Shown piece by piece: positions 1-8,872 of a stretch of DNA of 64,000 bases (its first letter is position 1; each line of letters opens with the position of its first letter). This DNA comes from Chitinophagales bacterium. GTDB lineage: Bacteria > Bacteroidota > Bacteroidia > Chitinophagales > Saprospiraceae. The DNA lies in NCBI GenBank assembly GCA_017303875.1, contig JAFLBP010000023.1, positions 36,942-100,941 on the forward strand, written 5' to 3'. A program made the translations under genes and the position numbers. The notes beneath the pieces are model-generated. The model saw only the letters and a list, made by a program, of their open reading frames with translations. It ran no database searches and had not been told where the DNA came from.

Positions 1-240
1 GTTCAGACAAAAAGGGCACAAGGCCGCATGCATGGTAAAAACATGACAACTTATTTTATTCGGCATGACACGTAATTTCACTCCAACAATTCAATTCGCC
101 TTTTAAATTAAAATAAAAAGTTTTAAAAATTGTGCCTGTAATTTTTTTTGATTTTCAAAGAATCATTCTCCGGGATGCATCTTTGCCAACTCAAAAGTCC
201 CCCATATTCAAAATTGCAATGTTTTATTTTGCAAAATCAA
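1..240. other. AT-rich gene-free stretch at left edge
   Basis: No reading frame or RNA that I can recognise. It is rich in A/T runs and may hold the upstream control region of the gene at 379 or the tail of a gene outside the window. Confidence 0.4.
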
Positions 241-268
241 AAATCCTTCAACTTCTGATTTACATTTG
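241..268 (+). promoter_or_regulatory. Promoter of the ThuA/sugar dehydrogenase gene
   Basis: TACATTTG at 261-268 matches the Bacteroidota -7 box TAnnTTTG. No TTTG lies 19 bases upstream, but the 20 bases before the box (AAATCCT..AA.TTCTGATT) are nearly the same as those before the -7 box at 15670, so the pair share an extended upstream element. The implied transcript start is near 272, giving a leader of about 107 bases that contains a REP-like hairpin. Confidence 0.5.
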
Positions 269-272
269 CAGC

Positions 273-301
273 ACAGCGCGAGGTTCCACCTCGTGACATA
301 C
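273..301 (-). repeat. REP-like hairpin, GGA triloop
   Basis: On the minus strand this reads CGAGGT-GGA-ACCTCG (stem 279-293) with flanks TGTATGTCA and CGCTG. The same element, flanks included, recurs at 11692-11720 with the stem changed to CGAAGT/ACTTCG. It lies in the 5' leader of the gene at 379. Confidence 0.7.
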
Positions 302-378
302 AGCCTGCCTGTCGTAAGACGCCGCTTTGGCCACTGAAAATCAAGGGGATTTTTTATTTTTCAACCAATCACAAACGC

Positions 379-3300
379 ATGCAACGACACCTTTTTTTAC
401 TGTTGTTTGCCCTTTCCATGCCCTTTTTTGCAGGGGCGCAAAACCAAAACCGCATCCTCATCTTTAGCAAAACCGCCAGCTTTCGCCACGCCTCCATTGA
501 AGTGGGCAAGGCAGTACTGAAAAAAATGGCGGCAGACAAAGGCTTCCTTGCCGACACCACCGAGGACGCCTCCGCTTTCAACGAAACCAACCTCAAGCGC
601 TACCGCTGTGTGGTCTGGCTTTCCACCACCGGCAATGTGCTCGACCCCGTGCAGCAAAACGCCTTTGAGCGCTACATCCAGGCCGGCGGCGGCTACCTCG
701 GTATCCATGCCGCTTCCGACACGGAGTACGACTGGCCCTGGTACGGCGAACTCATGGGCGGCTATTTCGACAACCACCCCTCGCAGCCCAGCAACGTGCA
801 GCAAGGCACTTTCCACATCGTGGATACCAAACACCCGCTCACCGCTTTCCTGCCCGAACCCTGGGTGCGCACTGATGAATTTTATGCTTATAAATCAGTG
901 AGCAAACACGTAAAACCCCTCATCACCATTGATGAAAAATCGTACATCGGGGGCACCATGGGCGACGATCACCCCATGGCCTGGTACCATGAATTTGATG
1001 GCGGCCGGGCATTTTACACCAACATGGGCCACACCAACGAAACGTTTTTCGAGCCGCTCGTGCTGCAACATATGTGGGCAGGGTTGGAGTGGACTATGGC
1101 CGGCCCGCCACTCGATTACAGCAAGGTGCGCACGCCGCTTTATCCCGAAGAAAACCGCTTCAATAAGGTGATTCTGGAGGAAAAACTCGATGAGCCTATG
1201 GAAATGGCCCTGCTGCCCGGCAAAAAAGTGCTCTTTATCCAGCGCAAAGGCGAACTGAAACTCTATGACCCGGCGTTGGGTAAAAGCCGCGAAATTGCCA
1301 AAATTCCGGTCAGTACCAAGTATTTACCCGACTCTACCGGCAAACGCGACGAGGCGGAAGACGGCCTGCTCGGACTAACCATAGACCCGAATTTTAACCA
1401 GAATCACTGGGTCTATCTCTATTATTCACCCGCCGGCGAGGCGCCGAAAAATATCCTCACCCGCTATGAAATGAAAGGGGATGAACTGCTCCCGGAAACC
1501 AAAGTAGTATTGCTCGAAGTGCCGGTGCAGCGCGACTTCTGCTGCCACACCGGCGGCTCGCTAGATTGGGACGCCGAAGGTAACCTTTACCTCTCTACCG
1601 GCGACAACACCAGTCCGCGTGCCGACGGCTATGCGCCCATTGATGAGCGCCCCGGCCGCAGTCCCTGGGACGCCCAAAAATCATCGGGTAATACCAACGA
1701 CCTGCGCGGTAAAATTATCCGCATTCACCCTGAACCCAACGGCACCTATACCATTCCGAAAGGCAACCTGTTTCCGCCGGGAACCTCGCAGACCCGTCCG
1801 GAAATTTACACGATGGGTCACCGGAATCCTTTCCGCATCAGCGTGGACAAGAAAACGGGCTATCTGTACTGGGGCGATGTTGGTCCGGATGCCAGCAAAT
1901 CCGACAGCCTTCGCGGCCCGGAAAGTTACGACGAGGTAGGTCAGGCCCGCCGCGCCGGCAACTTTGGCTGGCCGTATTTTGTTGGCGACAACAAGGCTTA
2001 CTACGATTACGACTATGCCAGCGGCAAACGCGGGCCGCTGTACGATCCTGAACAGCCTGTCAATAAATCGCCCAACAATACCGGTCTGGAGCGCCTGCCG
2101 CCCGCTAAAAAAGCTTTCATCTGGTATCCCTATGGCGAGTCCAAGGAGTTTCCGCTCGTTGGAACGGGCGGCCGCAATGCCATGGCCGGGCCGGTGTTTT
2201 ATCGCAATGACTTCGCCAAAGCCGAGCGTGCCTGGCCGGAATATTTCGACAAAAAACTCCTCATCTACGAATGGATGCGCGGCTGGATTATGGCCGTCAC
2301 GATGAATGCCGAGGGCGATTATGTCGGGATGGAGCCGATTATGCCCTCGCACAAATTCTCCAATCCGATGGATATGCAGTTTGCTGACGACGGCGACCTG
2401 TATATGCTGGAATATGGTACCGGCTGGTTTCAGGGCAACGACGATGCCCGCCTGATTCGCATAGAATACAGCGGCGGCAACCGCAAACCCGTAGCCATGG
2501 CCGGCGCAGATAAAAAAGCCGGTACGGTGCCTTTCAGTGTGAAATTTTCCGCCGATGGCTCCAAGGATTTTGATGGCGATGTGCTGACGTACGAATGGCA
2601 AATCACGCCCAAAAAAGGAGGCAAAGCAACTGTGCTTAAGGGCGCAAATCCAACATTTACCTTTAAGAAAAAAGGTGAATACGTAGCAAAACTCACGGTT
2701 TCCGACGGTAAAGGCGCCAGCGCCGATAAAACCTTAGACATTGTAGCGGGCAATGAAGCCCCTGAAATTGATATTGTACTGGAAGGAAATCAAAGCTTTT
2801 TTGTACCGGGCGGCGCTTTTAAATACACTGTAAAACTGAACGATAAAGAAGACGGCGCTCTGGAAAAAGGCAGCATCAATCCGGAGCAGGTTGCAGTGAA
2901 TATTGATTACCTCGCTGAAGGATACGACCAGATTGCCATTGCGCAGGGGCACCAGTTTTCCAGCGCTAATGCGCGTTTTGCGACAGCACAAAAAATTATG
3001 GATAAAACGGATTGCAAGGCCTGCCACAAGCCCGCCGAAAAATCCATCGGACCGAGTTTTCGTGAAATTGCCGTGAAATACAAAGGCGTTGCGGATGCCG
3101 TGCAGGTATTGTCCGGTCGCGTTATCAACGGCAGTAGCGGTGTTTGGGGCGAAGTGGCCATGGCCGCACACCCTGCCCTGAGTCAGGGCGATGCCTCGGA
3201 ATTGATCAAATACATCCTCAGTTATGAAGATGAAAAAGCGCATCCGGCGCCTTTGCCGATTAGTGGCACACACGCTACTGTTTTGCCGGAAGGCGATAAA

Positions 3301-3804
3301 GGGGTGGGCGTGTACATCCTCCGCGCAGCTTATACCGACCAGGGCGCGCCGGGTTTGCCTGCGCTGAGTGCGGAAAAGATTATAGTGCTGCGCAATCCCA
3401 ACCTCGACCCACATGGCGTGGATTTTATCAACAACACGCAAAAGATGTCGTTTGGCGGCATGAAATTAGCCTTGCCCTCGGGCGATGGCGCTTTTGTAGG
3501 CTATAAAGGCGTGGATCTGACGGGTTTTCAGCAAATAGTAATGATGGTCAGTGCCCCGAAACAATATAATTTCCTTGGCGGCACTATTGAATTGCATTTG
3601 GATAAACCCGACGGCCCTTTACTCGGATCTCACGCAGCAGTGGAGGCGACGGAAAGCGACCCGATGTCGTCGCCGCCCCCTCCGGTTGTCATTCCATTTG
3701 GCAAGGCAATTATCGGCAAACACGATATTTATATGGTGTTTAAAAACGGTAAAGCAGAGCCGGCACAGGCCCTTATGAGCTTTTTGGGGGCGAAGTTGCA
3801 GTAG
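379..3804 (+). CDS. Secreted ThuA / PQQ-type sugar dehydrogenase / PKD / cytochrome c fusion protein
   Basis: A 1141-residue exported multidomain protein. Residues 1-20 are a signal peptide ending AGA-Q. Residues about 25-240 form a ThuA (trehalose utilisation, class I amidotransferase-like) domain; about 265-700 a six-bladed glucose/sorbosone dehydrogenase propeller with the typical GGSLDWD and YTMGHRNPF segments; about 705-790 a PKD domain (DGDVLTYEW); then a cytochrome c module with heme motif CKACH at 879-883 and a likely methionine ligand in VAMAAHP; the last 170 residues resemble a family 6 carbohydrate-binding module. Such fusions are common in Bacteroidota and are thought to oxidise sugars in the periplasm, passing electrons to the attached heme. 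Substrate unknown. It opens a carbohydrate-related run (GH3, esterase, galactokinase), with a transposase in between. Confidence 0.9.
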   Translation: MQRHLFLLLFALSMPFFAGAQNQNRILIFSKTASFRHASIEVGKAVLKKMAADKGFLADTTEDASAFNETNLKRYRCVVWLSTTGNVLDPVQQNAFERYIQAGGGYLGIHAASDTEYDWPWYGELMGGYFDNHPSQPSNVQQGTFHIVDTKHPLTAFLPEPWVRTDEFYAYKSVSKHVKPLITIDEKSYIGGTMGDDHPMAWYHEFDGGRAFYTNMGHTNETFFEPLVLQHMWAGLEWTMAGPPLDYSKVRTPLYPEENRFNKVILEEKLDEPMEMALLPGKKVLFIQRKGELKLYDPALGKSREIAKIPVSTKYLPDSTGKRDEAEDGLLGLTIDPNFNQNHWVYLYYSPAGEAPKNILTRYEMKGDELLPETKVVLLEVPVQRDFCCHTGGSLDWDAEGNLYLSTGDNTSPRADGYAPIDERPGRSPWDAQKSSGNTNDLRGKIIRIHPEPNGTYTIPKGNLFPPGTSQTRPEIYTMGHRNPFRISVDKKTGYLYWGDVGPDASKSDSLRGPESYDEVGQARRAGNFGWPYFVGDNKAYYDYDYASGKRGPLYDPEQPVNKSPNNTGLERLPPAKKAFIWYPYGESKEFPLVGTGGRNAMAGPVFYRNDFAKAERAWPEYFDKKLLIYEWMRGWIMAVTMNAEGDYVGMEPIMPSHKFSNPMDMQFADDGDLYMLEYGTGWFQGNDDARLIRIEYSGGNRKPVAMAGADKKAGTVPFSVKFSADGSKDFDGDVLTYEWQITPKKGGKATVLKGANPTFTFKKKGEYVAKLTVSDGKGASADKTLDIVAGNEAPEIDIVLEGNQSFFVPGGAFKYTVKLNDKEDGALEKGSINPEQVAVNIDYLAEGYDQIAIAQGHQFSSANARFATAQKIMDKTDCKACHKPAEKSIGPSFREIAVKYKGVADAVQVLSGRVINGSSGVWGEVAMAAHPALSQGDASELIKYILSYEDEKAHPAPLPISGTHATVLPEGDKGVGVYILRAAYTDQGAPGLPALSAEKIIVLRNPNLDPHGVDFINNTQKMSFGGMKLALPSGDGAFVGYKGVDLTGFQQIVMMVSAPKQYNFLGGTIELHLDKPDGPLLGSHAAVEATESDPMSSPPPPVVIPFGKAIIGKHDIYMVFKNGKAEPAQALMSFLGAKLQ

Positions 3805-3874
3805 GTAACGTTTTACGTTGTTGGCGGTTTAGTCGCCCACAATTGCACAGAATGCCGATGATACATTAGGGAAA

Positions 3875-4348
3875 TTATTGAGCGTTTTCTCCAACCCAAT
3901 CGAAGAATTGCTTTTTGCCAATTTCGATATTGAAATCGGAACAAAGCTTAAGAAATTCTTCCTGAAAAGTTTTTTGGGAATGATGTTCTTTCTGATTTCG
4001 AATGTATTTGCAAACCGCGTCGATTTGGGAGTGGCTATGTGAAAAAACACCATAACCATTTTGCCAATCGAAAGCGAAGGGACTTAATCGTTCTGTTTTG
4101 ATAAAACTACTGGAGCTTTTTTTGATTTCACGTACCAAATCAGAAATAGCTTCAGATGGTTTTTGGCCGATGAAAATATGGATATGATCCGGCATGCCAC
4201 CGATAGCCAGCAATTTATGCCCTCTTTCCTGAATGATGCCAGTTATATATCGGTGTAAACGGTGTTCCCATTCAGGCATTATCAGGGCCTCGCGGTTTTT
4301 AGGCGCAAAAATGAGGTGGATGTAAAGTTGTGAAAAGACATCTGCCAT
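3875..4348 (-). CDS. REP-associated tyrosine transposase (IS200/IS605 Y1 family)
   Basis: A 157-residue Y1 transposase. The HUH metal-binding motif is HIH at 55-57 (in GMPDHIHIF) and the nucleophile is probably Tyr115 in CKYIRNQKEHH. These enzymes cut and join single-stranded DNA at small hairpins. No left or right IS end or TnpB partner is visible; instead, just upstream of its start (4411-4712) lie five clear short palindromes and one degenerate one. That arrangement is the hallmark of a domesticated RAYT gene with its REP substrates rather than an ordinary insertion sequence. Length and both motifs are intact, so the enzyme is probably functional. It separates the sugar dehydrogenase from the glycosidase, both read in the opposite direction. 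Confidence 0.88.
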   Translation of the reverse strand: MADVFSQLYIHLIFAPKNREALIMPEWEHRLHRYITGIIQERGHKLLAIGGMPDHIHIFIGQKPSEAISDLVREIKKSSSSFIKTERLSPFAFDWQNGYGVFSHSHSQIDAVCKYIRNQKEHHSQKTFQEEFLKLCSDFNIEIGKKQFFDWVGENAQ

Positions 4349-4410
4349 GTTGTGTTGAAGATAGCTGGTTAAGAGAAATGATTGTGATATTCAGAACTCG
4401 GGGAAACGTT

Positions 4411-4527
4411 CGATTTCTCCGAAATCGTGTTGATAGAGCCAAATTTTGCTACAAACGTTCGATTTCTCCGAAATCGTATGTGTTGCGAGAATTACGCAGC
4501 TACAAATGTTCGATTTCTCCGAAATCG
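4411..4527 (-). repeat. Three REP-like palindromes beside the transposase (type GATTTC)
   Basis: CGATTTC-TCC-GAAATCG occurs exactly at 4411-4427, 4460-4476 and 4511-4527. Read on the minus strand each is CGATTTC-GGA-GAAATCG followed by AAC(A/G)TTT and, in two of three copies, GTAGC. The shared tail shows that the repeat unit is longer than the hairpin. They lie just upstream of the transposase start, on the strand it is read from. Confidence 0.85.
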
Positions 4528-4595
4528 CATGTGCCCATGGACTGAGTACTAAACATATGTATTCAGAGAACATGAGAGCATTGCCAGTATTGAAT

Positions 4596-4712
4596 GACCT
4601 CGGAGAGGTCTAACATTTGTAGCAAGCGCAAATGGATATTGCCGACCTCGGAGAGGTCGTACGGTGTTTATAACACGTCACTTTTAACCCAATTTCTGCC
4701 TCCTCAGCGAGG
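4596..4712 (+). repeat. Two REP-like palindromes (type GACCTC) plus one degenerate copy
   Basis: GACCTC-GGA-GAGGTC occurs at 4596-4610 and 4644-4658. The first is followed by TAACATTTGTAGCAA, the same tail as the minus-strand copies at 4411-4527, so both types belong to one family and differ by a two-base compensated change in the stem (TT/AA versus CC/GG). A degenerate copy, CCTC-AGC-GAGG with tail TGTTCATTTG, lies at 4702-4712, just before the glycosidase start. The rest of 4349-4742 holds no gene. Confidence 0.8.
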
Positions 4713-4742
4713 TGTTCATTTGATAATTTACAAACAACCACC

Positions 4743-7061
4743 ATGCACAAAATACTTCTTTTTGCCCTTATCATCGGGTCTGTCACTTCTGCCAACGCTC
4801 AACAACTGTGGCGCGAAACGCCGCAAGGCGCTTATAACCTCATCTCCAATCCGGGTGGACAAACGCTCGGCTACGCCCCGGCATCCGGCATTAAAATCCT
4901 GACAATCAACGGGCTGGCCTTCAAAGACCTGAATAAAAACGGTCGCTTGGACAAATACGAAGACTGGCGGCTCGACTATGAAACCCGCGCGCAAGACCTC
5001 GCCAAACAACTCACTGTGGAGGAAATTGCCGGTTTAATGCTCTACTCCGCCCACCAGTCCATTCCAGCCCGCTCGACGGGCTATTTCGCCGGTACTTACA
5101 AGGGCAAACCCTACACACAAGGCGAAACCGACCCCAGCGATCTGAGCGATCAGCAGATGAAATTCCTCAAGGAAGACAACCTGCGCCATGTGCTGATCAC
5201 GACGGTGCTGAGTCCGGAAATCGCTGCGCAGTGGAACAACAAACTTCAGGCGTATTGTGAGGGCCTGGGCAAGGGCATTCCCGCCAATAACAGCTCCGAC
5301 CCGCGCCACGGCACCCGCGCCCGCGCGGAGTATGATGCCGCCTCGGGCGGAGAAATCTCCATGTGGCCCGGCTCGTTGGGCATGGCCGCCACCTTCGATC
5401 CTGCACTCGTGCGTCGCTTTGGCGAAATCGCAGCCGTGGAATACCGCGCCCTGGGCATCACCACCGCCCTTTCCCCGCAGGTGGACATCGCCTCGGAACC
5501 CCGCTGGAGCCGCTTCAACGGTACGTTTGGCGAAAGTCCTTCGCTCTCGGCAGCGATGGGGCAAGCCTATTGCGATGGCTTTCAGACCTCTGCGGGCGGA
5601 CAGGAAGTATCCAAAGGTTGGGGCATAGGCAGCGTCAACGCAATGGTCAAGCACTGGCCGGGCGGCGGTTCGGGCGAAGCGGGCCGCGATGCGCACTATG
5701 CCTGCGGCAAATTCGCGGTATATCCCGGCAAAAATTTCAATGCCCACCTGATCCCCTTTATCAAAGGCGCTTTTAAGCTGAAAGGCAAAACCGGCGCGGC
5801 ATCGGCGGTGATGCCGTACTACACCATTTCCTGGAATCAGGACACCAAAAACGGCGAAAACGTAGGCAACAGCTACAACAAATACCTCATCACCGACCTG
5901 CTGCGCACACGCTACAAATACCAGGGCGTGGTGTGTACCGACTGGGGCATTACCAGGGATCAAAAGCACTTGGACTTGTTTGTGGACGGCCACTCCTGGG
6001 GCGTGGACAAGCTTACGGTGGCCGAGCGCCATTACAAAATCCTGAAAGCCGGGGTAGATCAGTTTGGGGGTAATAATGAAGCCGGACCCATCCTCGAAGC
6101 TTATCAGATCGGTGTTAAAGAAATGGGTGAAGCGGCCATGCGCGCGCGTATGGAGCAATCTGCGGTGCGCCTGTTGCGCAATATTTTCCGGGTTGGCGTT
6201 TTTGAAAACCCCTACCTCGACACACAGCGCACCAAGGCAACCGTGGGCAAACCGGAGTTTATGAAGGCGGGCTATGAGGCACAACTGAAGTCGGTAGTGC
6301 TCCTGAAAAATCAGCAAAACACCCTGCCCCTGAGCGCCACGAAAACCGTGTATGTGCCCAAGCGCTACACCCCGGCCAGCCGCAACTTCCTAGGTGTGGA
6401 AACACCTGCTTCTACAGATTATCCGGTGAATATTGAGCAGTTGAAAAAGTACTTCAAGGTGACGGATAATCCCGAGGAGGCCGACTGCGCGCTGGTGTTT
6501 ATTCAAAATCCGGCGGCGTCTATTGGCTACGACAAAGAAGATGTGAAAAATGGCGGTAACGGTTATCTGCCCATCAGTCTGCAATACCAGGATTATGTCG
6601 CAACGGAGGCCCGGGAGACGAGTATCGCTGGTGGCGACCCGATGGAAAACTTCACCAATCGCAGCTACAAGAATAAAAGCGCCAAAACGCCCAATATCAC
6701 CGATATGCAATTGGTCACTGACACCAAAGCCAGGATGAAAAACAAACCGGTAATTGTATCCGTCAATACCACTAATCCAATGGTATTCAGTGAGATAGAA
6801 AAACAGGCTACTGCGATTTTGCTGAATTTCGGGGTGCAGGATCAGGCAATTTTCGATCTGCTTTCCGGCAAAGCCGAACCTTCTGCCCTGCTGCCCATGC
6901 AAATGCCTGCGGATATGAATACAGTTGAAAAACAGGCAGAAGATGTATCTTTTGATATGATACCATACCTTGATGCCGAAGGCAATCGCTATGATTTTGG
7001 TTTCGGAATGAACTGGAAAGGCGTGATCAAAGATGCGCGGGTGAAGCGTTATCGGAAGTGA
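4743..7061 (+). CDS. Exported glycoside hydrolase family 3 protein
   Basis: A 772-residue secreted enzyme of the beta-glucosidase family. Signal peptide 1-19 (ANA-QQ). An acidic loop DLNKNGRLDKYED near residue 60 looks like an EF-hand-type calcium site. The N-terminal barrel carries KHWPGGG and the nucleophile region VVCTDWG, with Asp400 as the likely catalytic aspartate (GH3 SDW/TDW motif); the second alpha/beta domain follows, with VVLLKN near residue 525. GH3 members hydrolyse beta-glucosides, xylosides or related bonds at the non-reducing end; the exact sugar cannot be read from the sequence. A hairpin at 7069-7097 probably ends its transcript, so the next esterase is likely a separate unit. 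Confidence 0.9.
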   Translation: MHKILLFALIIGSVTSANAQQLWRETPQGAYNLISNPGGQTLGYAPASGIKILTINGLAFKDLNKNGRLDKYEDWRLDYETRAQDLAKQLTVEEIAGLMLYSAHQSIPARSTGYFAGTYKGKPYTQGETDPSDLSDQQMKFLKEDNLRHVLITTVLSPEIAAQWNNKLQAYCEGLGKGIPANNSSDPRHGTRARAEYDAASGGEISMWPGSLGMAATFDPALVRRFGEIAAVEYRALGITTALSPQVDIASEPRWSRFNGTFGESPSLSAAMGQAYCDGFQTSAGGQEVSKGWGIGSVNAMVKHWPGGGSGEAGRDAHYACGKFAVYPGKNFNAHLIPFIKGAFKLKGKTGAASAVMPYYTISWNQDTKNGENVGNSYNKYLITDLLRTRYKYQGVVCTDWGITRDQKHLDLFVDGHSWGVDKLTVAERHYKILKAGVDQFGGNNEAGPILEAYQIGVKEMGEAAMRARMEQSAVRLLRNIFRVGVFENPYLDTQRTKATVGKPEFMKAGYEAQLKSVVLLKNQQNTLPLSATKTVYVPKRYTPASRNFLGVETPASTDYPVNIEQLKKYFKVTDNPEEADCALVFIQNPAASIGYDKEDVKNGGNGYLPISLQYQDYVATEARETSIAGGDPMENFTNRSYKNKSAKTPNITDMQLVTDTKARMKNKPVIVSVNTTNPMVFSEIEKQATAILLNFGVQDQAIFDLLSGKAEPSALLPMQMPADMNTVEKQAEDVSFDMIPYLDAEGNRYDFGFGMNWKGVIKDARVKRYRK

Positions 7062-7068
7062 AGATACG

Positions 7069-7097
7069 TTGAGCATTCGCCTACAATGAATGCTCAA
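7069..7097 (+). terminator. Probable terminator hairpin after the GH3 gene
   Basis: TTGAGCATTC (7069-7078) pairs perfectly with GAATGCTCAA (7088-7097), leaving a 9-base loop; only a short ATTT follows. The right arm includes the ATG at 7086, which argues against that ATG being the start of the following gene. Confidence 0.55.
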
Positions 7098-7139
7098 ATT
7101 TGCGGGAAATACAACATGCTTATTTTTAAAAAATCCTAC

Positions 7140-8711
7140 ATGAAAAATACCTTTTTGCTGAGTTGTCTCCTCCTCCTCAACCAAACCCTGCAAGCCCAGC
7201 AGGTCATCCAGCTCTACACCGGCAAAGCGCCCGGCTCCGAAAGCTGGACCTGGAGCGAAGCCCTCAACACCAACAACGCGTTTGAAACAGACGCCCTGTA
7301 CAACGTCAGTCAGCCCACGCTGACGGCCTACCTGCCCACCCGCGAGACGGCCACCGGAACGGCCATCATAGTGGCGCCCGGCGGCGGGTTTCACATCCTC
7401 GACGTCAAATACGAGGGCGAGGCGGTGGCCAAATGGCTGCAAAGCAAGGGCATCGCGGCGTTTCTGCTCAAATACCGCGTGGCGCATACCCTGGGCGATG
7501 ATCCGGTCAAGGAAATTTTCAGCAAGGCCCCCGAAAAATCGGATGCCGATATGCGGGCCGCCGTGCCCCTGGCCATGCAGGATGGCTTGAAGGCCGTGCA
7601 GTATGTTCGGGAAAATGCCGCAACTTTCGATATTGATCCGCAGCGCATCGGTTTTATAGGGTTTTCGGCGGGCGGCACCGTCACCATGTCGGTGGTATAC
7701 AACGCTACAGCGGCCAATCGCCCCAATTTTGTTGCGCCCATTTATGCAGCCAACAGCCTTGTGCTGGGCGACAAAGTGCCGGAAACACCGACGCCCATGT
7801 TCATCGCCGTGGCTGCCGACGACGAATTGAACCTCATGCCCCAGAGTCTGGAAATTTTTCAAAAATGGCAGGCCGCCAAACAACCTGTCGAACTGCATGT
7901 TTTTGAAAAAGGCGGCCACGGCTTTGGCATGCGCAAGCGCGGCACGCCCAGCGATAAATGGATTGAACGTTTTGCCGAATGGCTTAAATCGCATGGATAT
8001 TTGAAAAAACGCTATCCGGCCGAATGGGAAATAAACTACACGGAGGAGCAACTGGAAGAATTTCGCCGCGCGGCCGAACTCCGCGAAAAAAACGACTGGG
8101 CCAATCGCGCGCGCTACGCGGAAGACAACAAAAAGCTTCTGGCGCCTAAACCCGGCGAAACCCGTGTGGTATTTCTCGGCAATTCGATTGTGGAAGGCTG
8201 GGTGCGCGAACAACCTGATTTTTTCAGTAAAAATAATTTTGTCGGACGCGGCATCAGCGGACAAACCTCCCCCCAAACCCTCCTGCGTTATCGCCAGGAT
8301 GTGTTGAATTTAAAGCCTAAAGTGGTGGTGATCAACATCGGCACCAATGATATTGCCGAAAATACCGGCCCTTACGACCCGGATTTTACCATGGGCAATA
8401 TCATTTCACTCTGCGAACTCGCCAAAGCCAATGACGTGAAGGTGGTGCTTTGTTCTGTACTCCCTGCCACGGAATTTTACTGGCGGAAATCCGTCGGTGG
8501 CGCTGCCGACAAAATTCTCGCCCTGAATGCGCGGATTAAAGCCTATGCCGATCAGCACAAAATTGTGTATTGCGATTATCACAGCGCCTTGAAAAATGCA
8601 CAAAATGGCATGAGCGCCGACATGGCTGAAGATGGCGTGCATCCGTCTTTGAAGGCGTACGATATTATGGGGGAATTGGCAAAGGCAGCGATTAAAAAGG
8701 CGCTGCGCTGA
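7140..8711 (+). CDS. Two-domain esterase: alpha/beta hydrolase fused to SGNH/GDSL hydrolase
   Basis: A 523-residue exported protein with two unrelated esterase folds. I start it at 7140 because the residues that follow (MKNTFLLSC...LQAQ) form a clean signal peptide and the upstream ATG at 7086 lies inside a terminator-like hairpin. Residues about 20-290: acetyl-xylan-esterase-like alpha/beta hydrolase with the oxyanion segment PGGGFH, nucleophile elbow GFSAGG (Ser176) and a late GGHGFG histidine. Residues about 340-523: SGNH domain with GNSI (Ser349), GTND (Asn403) and DGVHP (Asp498, His501). Both catalytic sets look complete. The natural inference is removal of acyl groups from a decorated polysaccharide, next to a GH3 enzyme. 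Followed by a 59-base palindrome. Confidence 0.88.
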   Translation: MKNTFLLSCLLLLNQTLQAQQVIQLYTGKAPGSESWTWSEALNTNNAFETDALYNVSQPTLTAYLPTRETATGTAIIVAPGGGFHILDVKYEGEAVAKWLQSKGIAAFLLKYRVAHTLGDDPVKEIFSKAPEKSDADMRAAVPLAMQDGLKAVQYVRENAATFDIDPQRIGFIGFSAGGTVTMSVVYNATAANRPNFVAPIYAANSLVLGDKVPETPTPMFIAVAADDELNLMPQSLEIFQKWQAAKQPVELHVFEKGGHGFGMRKRGTPSDKWIERFAEWLKSHGYLKKRYPAEWEINYTEEQLEEFRRAAELREKNDWANRARYAEDNKKLLAPKPGETRVVFLGNSIVEGWVREQPDFFSKNNFVGRGISGQTSPQTLLRYRQDVLNLKPKVVVINIGTNDIAENTGPYDPDFTMGNIISLCELAKANDVKVVLCSVLPATEFYWRKSVGGAADKILALNARIKAYADQHKIVYCDYHSALKNAQNGMSADMAEDGVHPSLKAYDIMGELAKAAIKKALR

Positions 8712-8719
8712 TATTCTGC

Positions 8720-8778
8720 TCCTTCTCCTGCTCCGTAGCGATGGGTTTGAAACCCATCGCTACGGAGCAGGAGAAGGA
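8720..8778. terminator. 59-base perfect palindrome after the esterase gene
   Basis: Arms 8720-8748 and 8750-8778 are perfectly complementary over 29 bases with a single G between them. The core (CGTAGCGATGGGTTT and its complement) looks like a Bacteroidota REP-type palindrome that has grown outward. It could end transcription on either strand and could extrude as a cruciform. Confidence 0.75.
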
Positions 8779-8800
8779 CATCCATTTTATAAAATCCGCA

Positions 8801-8840
8801 TAAAAGAATCCATCCATCTATAAATCCCCCCAAATCCGGG
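8801..8840 (+). repeat. Dispersed 40-base intergenic repeat, copy 1
   Basis: Begins TAAAAGAATCCATC and is about 80% identical to 50798-50837. No coding potential. Confidence 0.6.
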
Positions 8841-8842
8841 TT

Positions 8843-8850
8843 TATTTTTG
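8843..8850 (+). promoter_or_regulatory. -7 box of galK
   Basis: TATTTTTG fits TAnnTTTG; no -33 TTTG at the expected spacing. Transcription from near 8854 would give a leader of about 62 bases made almost entirely of the two REP hairpins at 8873-8918. Confidence 0.45.
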
Positions 8851-8872
8851 CCGCTCATTTGCGATGTGGTGG

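Noticed and set aside
3875..4348. Ordinary IS200 element
   Set aside because: No left and right end structures at fixed distances from the gene; the palindromes are several, in both orientations, and only on the upstream side.
6390..8276. Long open frame (628 residues) on the minus strand across the GH3 and esterase genes
   Set aside because: It lies opposite two convincing enzymes with intact active sites; its translation is rich in H, F, G and R runs without any domain, as expected of antisense frames in GC-rich genes. The same applies to the minus-strand frames at 5034-6317 and 1681-2601 and the plus-strand frame at 46194-47786.
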